From: Streptococcus parasanguinis
GTDB taxonomy: Bacteria > Bacillota > Bacilli > Lactobacillales > Streptococcaceae
Assembly: GCF_018499505.1 (NCBI RefSeq)
Contig: NZ_JAHDAC010000003.1
Span: 124,001-188,000 of the forward strand
Length of the DNA: 64,000 nucleotides
Direction: 5' to 3'
Position numbers and translations under genes: made by a program. This document shows positions 28,520-38,762 of this stretch, one piece after another (the first letter of the stretch is position 1; each line of letters begins with the position of its first letter). Under the pieces are notes generated by a model that saw only the letters and a program-made list of their open reading frames with translations, ran no database searches and was not told where the DNA came from.

Positions 28520-31500
28520 GTGATTGCACAGCTAGATACCAAATCAGTCTATACTTTTATGGAAAGCCTTGTGACCATAAAAGATTATGTCCACGTGGCT
28601 AAAAGCATGGGGTATGACGCATTGGGAATCATGGATGTAGATAATTTGTATGGTGCTTATGAATTTATCGAAGCCTGTCAGGCCAAAAAACTTAGCCCCT
28701 TGGTCGGTTTAGAAATTGGACTAGAAGTAGACAATGAAACAATTCCGTTTCGGATGATTGCCTTGTCAACGAAGGGCTACCAGAATCTGATGAAGATGTC
28801 GACCGTCAAAATGATGGGGAAGAGCAATTGGGAGGATGTGAAGCACCTAACAGAAGGAGTAGCAGTTATTGTCCCAGCGCCTTTTGCTAGTGGAGACTTG
28901 CCGCTTGGTCTAGATTACTTCATCGGAGTTTTTGCGGATACGCCGGTCCAAGAGTTTAGCCACCCTGTGATTCCTCTTCATACCGTTCGATTTTTTGAGG
29001 CGGGAGATTTGGAAGCCATGCAGATGCTGGCAGCCATCAAGGACAATCAAAGCTTGACGGAAACAGGACCAATTGATCCGACAACAGTCCTAAAAACTCC
29101 TCAGGATTTAAAGAATGATTTTGCAGAGCGATTTCCTCAAGCCGTCACAAATCTGGAAAAACTAGTCCAAGGGATTCAATATGATATTGACACCCAGTTG
29201 AAATTGCCTCGCTTCAATCCTCAGAAACCAGCTGTTGAGGAACTGAGAGAATTAGCTCAAGCGGGTCTCCTTCGAAAGAACCTGACCAGTCCGGTCTATC
29301 AAGAACGTCTGGAGCATGAATTAGACATTATTCACCAAATGGGCTTTGATGATTATTTCTTGATTGTCTGGGACCTTCTTCGTTTCGGACGGAGTCAAGG
29401 CTATTATATGGGAATGGGACGTGGGTCTGCTGTAGGTTCACTAGTAGCCTATGCATTAGGAATTACAGGGATTGATCCTGTGGAGAAGAACCTCCTCTTT
29501 GAGCGCTTTTTAAATGTGGAGCGCTACACTATGCCGGATATTGATATTGATATTCCTGATATCTATCGTCCAGAATTTATCCGCTATGTGCGAGACCGTT
29601 ATGGGAGTTACCATGCGGCTCAGATCGTGACCTTTTCAACCTTTGGGGCCAAACAAGCTATTCGAGATGTCTTCAAACGTTTTGGGGTACCAGAGTACGA
29701 ATTGACCTCTATTACCAAGCGGATTGGCTTTAGGGATACACTGACGACAGCTTATGAACAGAACCTAGCTTTTCGACAAGTGATTCATAGCCGAGCAGAA
29801 TTTGAGCGTGGCTTTGAAATTGCTAAAAGAATTGAAGGCCAACCAAGACAGACCTCTATCCATGCGGCTGGGGTTGTGATGAGTGACCAGGATTTGACGG
29901 ATCACATTCCTCTCAAGTACGGAGAAGATATGTTTGTCACCCAGTATGATGCCCATGCGGTTGAAGCCAATGGTCTGTTGAAGATGGACTTTTTGGGTCT
30001 GCGAAATTTAACCTTTGTTCAGAAAATGAAGGAAGCCGTCTATGAAAAGTACCAAGAAGAGATCGTGATTGAAGCCATTGATTTAGAAGATCCAGAAACC
30101 TTGGCCTTGTTTGCTGCTGGGGATACCAAGGGGATTTTCCAATTTGAACAGGCTGGAGCCATTCGTCTCTTGAGACGAGTGAGACCCAATCATTTCGAAG
30201 AAGTGGTAGCGACCACCTCTCTCAATCGTCCAGGGGCTAGTGATTACATTGATAATTTCGTCAAAAGAAAGCACGGCCAGGAAAAAGTTGAGATTCTGGA
30301 TCCAGCGATTGAAGAAATCTTAAGGCCCACATATGGGATCATGCTCTACCAAGAGCAGGTCATGCAGGTTGCCCAGCGTTTTGCAGACTTTAGTCTAGGG
30401 AAAGCCGATATTTTACGTCGGGCTATGGGCAAAAAAAATGCAGCTGAAATGCATCAGATGGAAGACGATTTTGTCGCAGGTGCTCTTAAACTTGGACATA
30501 CGGAAGAAAAAGCCAAAGAGGTCTTTGCGATTATGGAAAAATTCGCAGGCTATGGGTTTAACCGTTCCCATGCCTATGCCTATTCTGCCTTGGCCTTTCA
30601 GATGGCCTATTTCAAGGTCCATTATCCAGATGTTTTTTTTGATGTCATGCTCAATTATTCGAGCAGCGATTATCTGACAGATGCTCTCCAGTTTGATTTT
30701 AAAGTCGCGACATTATCCATCAACACAATCCCTTACAGAGATAAGTTCCAGGATCGAAAAATCTACTTGGGAATGAAAAATATCAAGGGACTCCCAAGAG
30801 ATTTAGCATATTGGATCATTGACAATCGTCCCTTTGAAAGTGTCGAAGATTTTATTTTACGACTCCCCAATCAGTATCATAAATTGCCTTTGTTAACACC
30901 TTTAGTGGAGCTTGGATTGTTTGATATTTTTGAAAAAAATAGACGCAAGGTGCTTCACAATTTGCCGAATTTGTTTGTATTTGCTGATGAGCTAGGTAGT
31001 TTATTTGCAGATTCTAACTATTCCTGGACAGAAGCAGAGGACTTTAGCCAGGCTGAAAAATACGAGAAGGAAGAGGCCATTATTGGTATCGGGCTCAGTA
31101 CTCACCCATTGGTTGCGATTGGGCAAACGAGTCCCTACGAGATCCAACCAATTTCTCAACTCATACAAGGAGAGCAGGTACGCATTCTCATTGAGGTACA
31201 AAGCATTCGAACCATTCGAACAAAGTCAGGTGATCTCATGGCTTTCTTACAAGTCAGTGATACCAAGAAAAAATTGGATGTGACCCTTTTCCCTGAAACC
31301 TACAATCGATTTTCCTCTTTGATAAAAGAAGGTGGCTTTTATTACTTGACAGGGAAGATACAAGAGCGTGACGGGCGCTTGCAGATGATTCTAGCAGAGG
31401 CGCAACTGGCAACTAATGAAAAGTTCTGGATCCAGTTGCTCGATCATCGTCAGGATAAAACGATTCTTTCTATCTTGAAAAAATATCCGGGCCCATATCC

Positions 31501-31621
31501 TGTGATATTACGCTATGAAGACGAGAAAAAAACTCTTCAATTGAAGGGCTATACGGTCCAGAAAAACAAAGAATTGGAAGATGAACTAAAGAATCTCGTT
31601 ATGAAAACGATTTATCGGTAA
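28520..31621 (+). CDS. dnaE: DNA polymerase III alpha subunit DnaE
   Basis: 1033-residue replicative polymerase of the short Gram-positive DnaE type, which extends primers before handing over to PolC. It begins with GTG after GGGAGGAG. N-terminal PHP domain (about 1-200), palm with catalytic aspartates in MPDIDIDIPD (about 335) and DFLG, helix-hairpin-helix, then an OB fold near 890-980. The PHP metal site is partly degenerate, as usual for this type. Confidence 0.96.
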   Translation: MIAQLDTKSVYTFMESLVTIKDYVHVAKSMGYDALGIMDVDNLYGAYEFIEACQAKKLSPLVGLEIGLEVDNETIPFRMIALSTKGYQNLMKMSTVKMMGKSNWEDVKHLTEGVAVIVPAPFASGDLPLGLDYFIGVFADTPVQEFSHPVIPLHTVRFFEAGDLEAMQMLAAIKDNQSLTETGPIDPTTVLKTPQDLKNDFAERFPQAVTNLEKLVQGIQYDIDTQLKLPRFNPQKPAVEELRELAQAGLLRKNLTSPVYQERLEHELDIIHQMGFDDYFLIVWDLLRFGRSQGYYMGMGRGSAVGSLVAYALGITGIDPVEKNLLFERFLNVERYTMPDIDIDIPDIYRPEFIRYVRDRYGSYHAAQIVTFSTFGAKQAIRDVFKRFGVPEYELTSITKRIGFRDTLTTAYEQNLAFRQVIHSRAEFERGFEIAKRIEGQPRQTSIHAAGVVMSDQDLTDHIPLKYGEDMFVTQYDAHAVEANGLLKMDFLGLRNLTFVQKMKEAVYEKYQEEIVIEAIDLEDPETLALFAAGDTKGIFQFEQAGAIRLLRRVRPNHFEEVVATTSLNRPGASDYIDNFVKRKHGQEKVEILDPAIEEILRPTYGIMLYQEQVMQVAQRFADFSLGKADILRRAMGKKNAAEMHQMEDDFVAGALKLGHTEEKAKEVFAIMEKFAGYGFNRSHAYAYSALAFQMAYFKVHYPDVFFDVMLNYSSSDYLTDALQFDFKVATLSINTIPYRDKFQDRKIYLGMKNIKGLPRDLAYWIIDNRPFESVEDFILRLPNQYHKLPLLTPLVELGLFDIFEKNRRKVLHNLPNLFVFADELGSLFADSNYSWTEAEDFSQAEKYEKEEAIIGIGLSTHPLVAIGQTSPYEIQPISQLIQGEQVRILIEVQSIRTIRTKSGDLMAFLQVSDTKKKLDVTLFPETYNRFSSLIKEGGFYYLTGKIQERDGRLQMILAEAQLATNEKFWIQLLDHRQDKTILSILKKYPGPYPVILRYEDEKKTLQLKGYTVQKNKELEDELKNLVMKTIYR

Positions 31622-31648
31622 AAACTGCGAAAAATACGAGAATTTTAG

Positions 31649-32719
<1,071 letters not shown>

Positions 32720-32788
32720 TTTTGTTTCATAAATTCGTTAACCTTGTCTTAAAAAGACAGATATATTTAAAAAGGAGTCATATATATC

Positions 32789-34294
32789 ATGAACAAACGT
32801 GTAAAAATCGTTGCAACTTTAGGTCCTGCGGTAGAAATCCGTGGCGGTAAAAAATTCGGTGAAGATGGATACTGGGCTGAAAAACTTGACGTTGAAGCTT
32901 CAGCACAAAACATTGCTAAATTGATCGAAGCTGGTGCGAACACTTTCCGTTTCAACTTCTCACACGGTGACCACCAAGAACAAGGTGAACGTATGGCGAC
33001 TGTTAAACGTGCAGAAGAAATCGCTGGTAAAAAAGTTGGTTACCTTCTTGATACAAAAGGTCCTGAAATCCGTACTGAATTGTTCGAAGGCGAAGCTAAA
33101 GAATATTCATACAAGACTGGTGAACGTATCCGCGTTGCTACAAAACAAGGTATTAAATCAACTCGTGAAGTGATTGCTTTGAACGTTGCTGGTGCGCTTG
33201 ACATCTTTGATGACGTTGAAGTTGGACACCAAGTATTGGTTGATGATGGTAAATTGGGTCTTCGCGTTGTAGAAAAAGATGCTGCAAAACGTGAATTTGT
33301 TGTTGAAGTTGAAAACGATGGTATCATCGCTAAACAAAAAGGTGTAAACATCCCTAACACTAAGATTCCTTTCCCAGCACTTGCTGAACGCGATAACGAC
33401 GATATCCGCTTCGGTTTGGAACAAGGTATCAACTTCATCGCGATCTCATTCGTACGTACTGCAAAAGACGTTCAAGAAGTTCGTGCTATCTGTGAAGAAA
33501 CTGGGAACAGCCACGTTCAATTGTTTGCGAAAATCGAAAACCAACAAGGTATCGAAAACTTGGATGAAATCATCGAAGTTACTGATGGTATCATGATCGC
33601 TCGTGGTGACATGGGTATCGAAGTACCATTCGAAATGGTTCCAGTTTACCAAAAAATGATTACTTCTAAAGTAAATGCTGCTGGTAAAGTTGTTATCACT
33701 GCAACAAACATGCTTGAAACAATGACTGAAAAACCACGTGCTACTCGTTCTGAAGTATCTGACGTCTTCAACGCTGTTATCGATGGTACTGATGCTACAA
33801 TGCTTTCAGGTGAATCTGCAAATGGTAAATACCCACTTGAATCTGTAGCTACAATGGCGAAAATCGACATGAACGCTCAAACACTTTTGAAAGAATATGG
33901 TCGTTTGAACCCAGCTTCATTCGAACGTAACTCTAAGACAGAAGTTATGGCTTCAGCTGTTAAAGATGCTACAAACTCAATGGATATCAAATTGGTTGTA
34001 ACATTGACTAAGACAGGTCACACTGCACGTTTGATCTCTAAATACCGTCCAGATGCTGATATCTTGGCATTGACATTTGACGAATTGACTGAACGTGGAT
34101 TGATGTTGAACTGGGGTGTTATCCCAATGTTGACAGATGCTCCTTCATCAACTGATGATATGTTCGAAATTGCTGAACGTAAAGCAGTTGAAGCTGGTCT
34201 TGTTAAATCTGGTGATGATATCGTTATCGTTGCTGGTGTACCAGTTGGAGAAGCTGTTCGTACAAACACAATGCGTATCCGTACAGTACGTTAA
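32789..34294 (+). CDS. pyk: pyruvate kinase
   Basis: 501 residues. TLGP near the start, substrate-binding FNFSHG, catalytic MIARGDMGIEVP, potassium/ADP site and C-terminal allosteric domain (from about 380) are present. Transfers phosphate from PEP to ADP. AAAAGGAG site; codon use is strongly biased, as for a highly expressed gene. It lies 69 bases after pfkA, with no clear terminator between. Confidence 0.97.
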   Translation: MNKRVKIVATLGPAVEIRGGKKFGEDGYWAEKLDVEASAQNIAKLIEAGANTFRFNFSHGDHQEQGERMATVKRAEEIAGKKVGYLLDTKGPEIRTELFEGEAKEYSYKTGERIRVATKQGIKSTREVIALNVAGALDIFDDVEVGHQVLVDDGKLGLRVVEKDAAKREFVVEVENDGIIAKQKGVNIPNTKIPFPALAERDNDDIRFGLEQGINFIAISFVRTAKDVQEVRAICEETGNSHVQLFAKIENQQGIENLDEIIEVTDGIMIARGDMGIEVPFEMVPVYQKMITSKVNAAGKVVITATNMLETMTEKPRATRSEVSDVFNAVIDGTDATMLSGESANGKYPLESVATMAKIDMNAQTLLKEYGRLNPASFERNSKTEVMASAVKDATNSMDIKLVVTLTKTGHTARLISKYRPDADILALTFDELTERGLMLNWGVIPMLTDAPSSTDDMFEIAERKAVEAGLVKSGDDIVIVAGVPVGEAVRTNTMRIRTVR

Positions 34295-34314
34295 TAAAAA
34301 ATTATATCTAAAAG

Positions 34315-34360
34315 CCTTGCTGGTTGGTCCGAAAGGATCGACCGCGAGGTTTTTCTTTTT
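34315..34360 (+). terminator. terminator after pyk
   Basis: Imperfect hairpin closing on GGTCC-GAAA-GGATC, followed by TTTTTCTTTTT. Confidence 0.7.
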
Positions 34361-34426
34361 CTTCTGGTGTGTGTTGATAAGAATTCTCACTAATGCTTAC
34401 TTTCTCTTTTTTAAAGATCAAAAACA

Positions 34427-34435
34427 TGGTATAAT
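34427..34435 (+). promoter_or_regulatory. extended -10 promoter
   Basis: TG-G-TATAAT, 24 bases before the signal-peptidase-like gene. Confidence 0.6.
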
Positions 34436-34459
34436 AAATGAAAAGGAAGGGAGACATAC

Positions 34460-35020
34460 ATGCCAAGGAGAGATTTAATTAGAAATGTCATCATTGTCGC
34501 TGTACTGGTTTTGGCACTGATTTTGCTTCGAATCTTTGTATTTCATCCATTTAGTATCAATGATAAAATGGCCAATGCTTCTGTGAAAACTGGAGATCTT
34601 GTGGTAGCGACTAGAAATGCTCAGGTAGATCGCAGTGACTTGGTCTTATACAAGGTCGGTGGAAAAGAATACCTTGGACGTGTCATTGCCAAAGAAAACG
34701 ATGAAGTCAGCTACGTAGATGACGTCCTCTATTTGAATGGACAGGCAACACCAGAACCTTACCTAAATAAAATGCTGAATAAACACTTAGCGGCTCCAAC
34801 GAGTAATGGGTATTATACGGATGATTTCTTTTTATCAGAGTTAAAAGGGACCAAGGCTGGTCGTGTACCATCGGATACTTATCTGGTCTTAAATGATAAC
34901 CGTGGGGATACAGAAGATAGTCGTGAGTTTGGTTATATTCATAAAAATCAGATCGAAGGAGTCGTGAATCTGCGTCTCTATCCCCTCAATAAATTTGGAT
35001 TTATAAAAGTAGAAGAATAG
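34460..35020 (+). CDS. signal peptidase I-like protein without the catalytic Ser/Lys dyad
   Basis: 186 residues with one N-terminal membrane helix (about 8-28) and an S26-type fold: the C-terminal NDNRGDTEDSREFGYI box is well kept. However, where active enzymes have SMxPTL..GD, this protein has NDKMANASVKTGD, so Ser is not at the catalytic position. The Lys before RVIG is replaced in YLGRVIA (Gly). It therefore looks catalytically inactive, as described for S. aureus SpsA. A chaperone or modifier role for another signal peptidase is possible. The gene is monocistronic, downstream of pyk. Confidence 0.8.
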   Translation: MPRRDLIRNVIIVAVLVLALILLRIFVFHPFSINDKMANASVKTGDLVVATRNAQVDRSDLVLYKVGGKEYLGRVIAKENDEVSYVDDVLYLNGQATPEPYLNKMLNKHLAAPTSNGYYTDDFFLSELKGTKAGRVPSDTYLVLNDNRGDTEDSREFGYIHKNQIEGVVNLRLYPLNKFGFIKVEE

Positions 35021-35038
35021 CCGAAAGGCTATTTTTTT
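35016..35038 (+). terminator. intrinsic terminator
   Basis: AATAGCC-GAAA-GGCTATT and T run, at the stop of the signal-peptidase-like gene. Confidence 0.85.
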
Positions 35039-35117
35039 ATAAATATCAATATGAACTAGTTTTTTTCCATTTTTGTGGTAAGATGTTCATTAAATAATTT
35101 TTTAGGAGGAGAATGCT

Positions 35118-35759
35118 ATGCAGTATGCTTTGGAAATTTTACCAAGTTTGTTAAAGGGAGCAAGCCTCACCTTGCAAGTGTTTGCTTTCGTATTGATTTT
35201 ATCGATTCCACTAGGAATCGTTGTTGCCTTTTTGCTTCAATTGCGCTCAAAGATCCTGCATGGACTCCTAACGATTTATATCTGGATCATGCGAGGGACC
35301 CCTCTTTTGCTTCAGTTGATCTTTATTTATTACGTCCTTCCAAGTATTGGGATTCGGATTGATCGCTTGCCTGCGGCTATTACAGCCTTCACCCTCAATT
35401 ATGCAGCCTATTTTGCGGAAATCTTCCGTGGAGGAATTGTCGCAATTCCGACAGGTCAGTATGAGGCGGCCAAGGTCTTAAAATTGAGTTCATGGCAAAC
35501 AATTCGCTATATTATTTTGCCTCAGGTGGTGAAGATCGTTCTTCCAAGTGTCTTCAATGAAGTCATGTACTTGATTAAAGACACCTCCTTGGTCTATGCC
35601 CTGGGAATTAGTGATTTGATCCTGGCTAGTCGGACGGCAGCCAATCGTGATGCCAGTCTAGCACCCATGTTTTTGGCGGGAGCTATTTATTTAATCCTCA
35701 TTGGGATTGTGACCATCATTGCCAAGCGAGTTGAAAAGAACTTTTCATATTATAAATAG
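35118..35759 (+). CDS. polar amino acid ABC transporter permease
   Basis: 213-residue membrane protein of the HisM/GlnP family with about five helices and the EAA loop (GQYEAAKVLKLSSWQTIRYIILPQ), which docks on the ATPase. AGGAGG site. First gene of a permease-ATPase-binding protein operon for amino acid import. Confidence 0.9.
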   Translation: MQYALEILPSLLKGASLTLQVFAFVLILSIPLGIVVAFLLQLRSKILHGLLTIYIWIMRGTPLLLQLIFIYYVLPSIGIRIDRLPAAITAFTLNYAAYFAEIFRGGIVAIPTGQYEAAKVLKLSSWQTIRYIILPQVVKIVLPSVFNEVMYLIKDTSLVYALGISDLILASRTAANRDASLAPMFLAGAIYLILIGIVTIIAKRVEKNFSYYK

Positions 35760-35771
35760 GAGGAGAAGCAT

Positions 35772-36401
35772 ATGTTAGAATTAAAACAAATTTCGAAACG
35801 GTTTGGGGATAAGCAGATCTTATCAGATTTTAATCTTCTCGTTCCTGAAAAACAAATTGTCGCCATTGTTGGTCCTTCTGGGGGAGGAAAGACCACCTTG
35901 CTTCGCATGTTAGCTGGTCTTGAAACGATTGATTCTGGTCAGATCATCTACAATGGTGAAAACTTGCCTCTGGATGCCTTAGAAAAACGAAATCTTCTTG
36001 GTTTTGTCTTCCAGGATTTTCAATTATTTCCACATTTATCGGTCATGGAAAACCTTATCTTGTCCCCTATAAAGACCATGAATGTGACCAAGGAAGAAGC
36101 GAGTAAAAAAGCCATGAGCTTACTGGAGCGTTTGGGACTCGAACAACATGCGGATGCTTATCCATTCTCTCTATCTGGTGGTCAGAAGCAACGGGTGGCA
36201 CTGGCTCGTGCTATGATGATCGATCCAGAAATTATTGGCTATGATGAGCCGACTTCGGCCTTGGATCCAGAATTGCGATTAGAAGTTGAGAAGTTAATCT
36301 TGCAAAACCGTGAACTGGGGATGACTCAGATCGTTGTTACCCATGATATTCCATTTGCAGAAGCAATTGCGGATGTTCTTCTCAAGGTTGAGCCTAAATA
36401 G
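35772..36401 (+). CDS. polar amino acid ABC transporter ATP-binding protein
   Basis: 209-residue GlnQ/HisP-type ATPase: Walker A GPSGGGKTT (about 36-44), Q loop VFQDFQLFPHLSV, signature LSGGQKQRVALARAM, Walker [15 protein letters not shown], switch His in VVTHD. It is shorter than most GlnQ proteins (about 240) because the C-terminus ends soon after the H loop. Confidence 0.92.
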   Translation: MLELKQISKRFGDKQILSDFNLLVPEKQIVAIVGPSGGGKTTLLRMLAGLETIDSGQIIYNGENLPLDALEKRNLLGFVFQDFQLFPHLSVMENLILSPIKTMNVTKEEASKKAMSLLERLGLEQHADAYPFSLSGGQKQRVALARAMMIDPEIIGYDEPTSALDPELRLEVEKLILQNRELGMTQIVVTHDIPFAEAIADVLLKVEPK

Positions 36402-36410
36402 GAGGAGACT

Positions 36411-37238
36411 ATGAAACGAGTAATACCATGGCTGCTAGGTGTCCTTAGTCTCGTTCTTCTGACTGCTTGTGGACAGACAGTGAGTGATCCTAAAGTGGAC
36501 AACTGGCAAAAATACCAAAAAGAGCAGTCCATCACGATTGGTTTTGATAATACTTTCGTTCCCATGGGCTTTGAGCAAAAAGATGGGAGCTACGCTGGTT
36601 TTGACATTGATTTGGCCAATCAAGTCTTTGAATCTTATGGGATTCATGTCAACTGGCAACCCATTGATTGGGATATGAAAGAGACGGAACTGAATAATGG
36701 GACCATTGATGCCATCTGGAATGGCTATTCGGCAACAGATGAACGTCGGGAAAGTGTTGCTTTTACTAAGCCCTATATGAAAAATGAACAAGTCTTGGTC
36801 ACTAAGAAAGCCTCTGGAATCCAATCAGTCGATGGGATGAAAGAGAAACGATTAGGTGCCCAGACCGGATCGTCTGGCTATATGGATTTTGAAGCCAATC
36901 CTACAATCTTAAAAAATAAGGTTAAAAATCAAAAGGCTACCCAATACCAGAGTTTCAACGAGGCGCTGATCGATCTCCAGAACGATCGGATCGATGGCCT
37001 CTTAATCGACCATGTCTATGCCAACTATTATCTGCAAACAGAAGGAATCTTAAAAGACTACAATGTCTTTCCTGTCGGTTTTGAGACAGAATCCTTTGCG
37101 GTAGGGGTGCGCAAGGCGGATAAAACTTTGAAGAAAAAAATTGATGAAGCCTTCGTAAAACTTTATCAAAAGGGCCAGTTCCAAAAGATCTCTAAGAAGT
37201 GGTTCGGAACGGATGTAGCAACAGACGATATCAAGTAA
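36411..37238 (+). CDS. amino acid ABC transporter substrate-binding lipoprotein
   Basis: 275 residues; lipobox LLTAC (Cys near 21) anchors it on the outer face of the membrane. SBP_bac_3 fold with ITIGFDNTFVPMGFEQKDGSYAGFDIDLA and the hinge region NGTIDAIWNGYSATDERR. Specificity for polar amino acids or cystine is inferred from the family only. Its stop is immediately followed by repeat B1. Confidence 0.9.
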   Translation: MKRVIPWLLGVLSLVLLTACGQTVSDPKVDNWQKYQKEQSITIGFDNTFVPMGFEQKDGSYAGFDIDLANQVFESYGIHVNWQPIDWDMKETELNNGTIDAIWNGYSATDERRESVAFTKPYMKNEQVLVTKKASGIQSVDGMKEKRLGAQTGSSGYMDFEANPTILKNKVKNQKATQYQSFNEALIDLQNDRIDGLLIDHVYANYYLQTEGILKDYNVFPVGFETESFAVGVRKADKTLKKKIDEAFVKLYQKGQFQKISKKWFGTDVATDDIK

Positions 37239-37240
37239 AA

Positions 37241-37421
37241 AAGAGAGTGGGACAGAAATCGGTAATTCGTTAGAATTCGATTTCGTCGTCCCACCTCCGC
37301 ACAGTTGAGTAGGGCTGTAAAAGCTGATGAAATCAGCGTAGTAGAGCCCACTCAACCACTGCGTCTTGCTCGACAATCCAAAAATAATTGAGAGGCTAGG
37401 ACTTTTATCCCAGCCTCTTTT
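37241..37421 (+). repeat. family B repeat, copy B1
   Basis: About 180 bp between AGAGAGTGGGAC and CCCAGCCTCTTTT, filling the gap between the convergent binding-protein and mntE genes. Its interior is nearly identical, in reverse complement, to 47461-47636. It has hairpins such as GCTGAT-GAA-ATCAGC, and both ends act as a bidirectional terminator. It contributes the last base of the mntE stop region. Confidence 0.85.
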
Positions 37422-38610
37422 AGTCTGTTTTATTAGTAATTTGATGGAAAATCTTTTGCCAAGTTTCGTGGCGACGCCAAAGACTGGTATGGATTTGACC
37501 GTCTAGCTCATAGCGTATGAGTTTGGTTTTTTGGCTGATGGACTCTAGTTCAAAGTTTTGGAATTGAACTTGGTCGCTTGCGAGAGCCTCTATTAATTCT
37601 GCCTTGTTGTGTTCGTGACCGGTGTCGTCAATCAAGGTATAATTATCTGCTAACAGTGTATCAAATTCTTGCTTAGCATAGAGACGTTTTTCGTAGGTTA
37701 AGAGTTTCTTTTCAACGTTTTCGATCAGCTCATCCTCAGGAATCGAGCTAGGTTCCACATGGACGTCAATGTCAAAGACACCAAATTCTTCTTTCAGGAG
37801 ATCCTCGACTTCTTCTGTGATCGCATGGCTTTCATAGACGGAAAGATCGGGATTCATCTCCAAGACAACGTCCAGATAGATATTGCTTCCGTAGGTCCGT
37901 CCGCGTTGGTATTTCACACGCGCAATCTTAGGGAGTTTTAAAATAGCTTTTTCGTAATCTTCGAGGAGGCTATCATCAAAGCCGTCTGAAAGGCTAAAGG
38001 AAGATTCCATAAAAATATCATAGGCTGTTTTGAGGATAAAGAAGGTGATGATGATGGCTACGATTTTATCGACAATTGGATAGTTAAAAGCACTAGCAGC
38101 GATCGCGATCGACGTTCCAAGAGAAGTGACGACGTCTGAAAGATTGTCTTTTGCGGCTGCTTTTAAGGCTTTTGATTTGGCTCGTTTGGCTAAGCGAAGA
38201 TTGTAGAAATAAACGCCTAGCATGACAAGGGCTGAAACCACTCCGACACCAGCACCGAGTGGATCAATGCTAACTGTTTCATTGCTGAAGATCTTTTGGA
38301 GGGTATCGCGTAAGACATCAAAACCGACATAAAACATAATGATGGAGGTGACTAGACTAGCTAGATCCTCAATTTTCCAGTGACCAAACTTGTGATCACG
38401 GTCAGCTGGTTGGCGAGCGAGACGAATCCCGATGAGCAGGGCGGCATTGCTGATAATATCTGATAAGTTGTTAAATCCATCGGCTACCAAACTAGAGGAG
38501 TGAAGCAGATGGCCAGTAGCTAATTTTGCTGAAGAAAGTAGTAAATAGGCTAAAATACTGATGATGGCACCACGTTCGGCCAGTTTTAAGTTACTGTATG
38601 GTTTTTCCAA
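37420..38610 (-). CDS. mntE: manganese efflux protein of the CDF family
   Basis: 396-residue cation diffusion facilitator with six membrane helices and a long C-terminal cytoplasmic domain. Helix 2 carries ADGFNNLSD, the N/D metal site characteristic of Mn-exporting CDF proteins rather than the HxxxD of zinc exporters. Length and pattern match pneumococcal MntE, which exports Mn2+. GGAGG site before the ATG. A zinc or iron role cannot be excluded from sequence. Confidence 0.85.
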   Translation of the reverse strand: MEKPYSNLKLAERGAIISILAYLLLSSAKLATGHLLHSSSLVADGFNNLSDIISNAALLIGIRLARQPADRDHKFGHWKIEDLASLVTSIIMFYVGFDVLRDTLQKIFSNETVSIDPLGAGVGVVSALVMLGVYFYNLRLAKRAKSKALKAAAKDNLSDVVTSLGTSIAIAASAFNYPIVDKIVAIIITFFILKTAYDIFMESSFSLSDGFDDSLLEDYEKAILKLPKIARVKYQRGRTYGSNIYLDVVLEMNPDLSVYESHAITEEVEDLLKEEFGVFDIDVHVEPSSIPEDELIENVEKKLLTYEKRLYAKQEFDTLLADNYTLIDDTGHEHNKAELIEALASDQVQFQNFELESISQKTKLIRYELDGQIHTSLWRRHETWQKIFHQITNKTD

Positions 38611-38724
38611 AATTTCCTCCTACAACCTCGGATATGAACCTGTTTTCTTTAAGCTACTATTATATCGTTTTTGGAAGCGAAATTCAAATGAGTCCTTTTT
38701 TAAAAGAAGCTAGGCAGGTTTTTG

Positions 38725-38733
38725 TGGTATAAT
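38725..38733 (+). promoter_or_regulatory. extended -10 promoter of pcrA
   Basis: TG-G-TATAAT, 29 bases before the start. Confidence 0.65.
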
Positions 38734-38762
38734 AGAACGATTGAATGAATGAGGAGTATGAG

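Noticed and set aside
37241..37421. Riboswitch or T-box for mntE or the amino acid transporter in repeat B1
   Set aside because: It lies downstream of both convergent genes, and the same sequence recurs beside unrelated genes.
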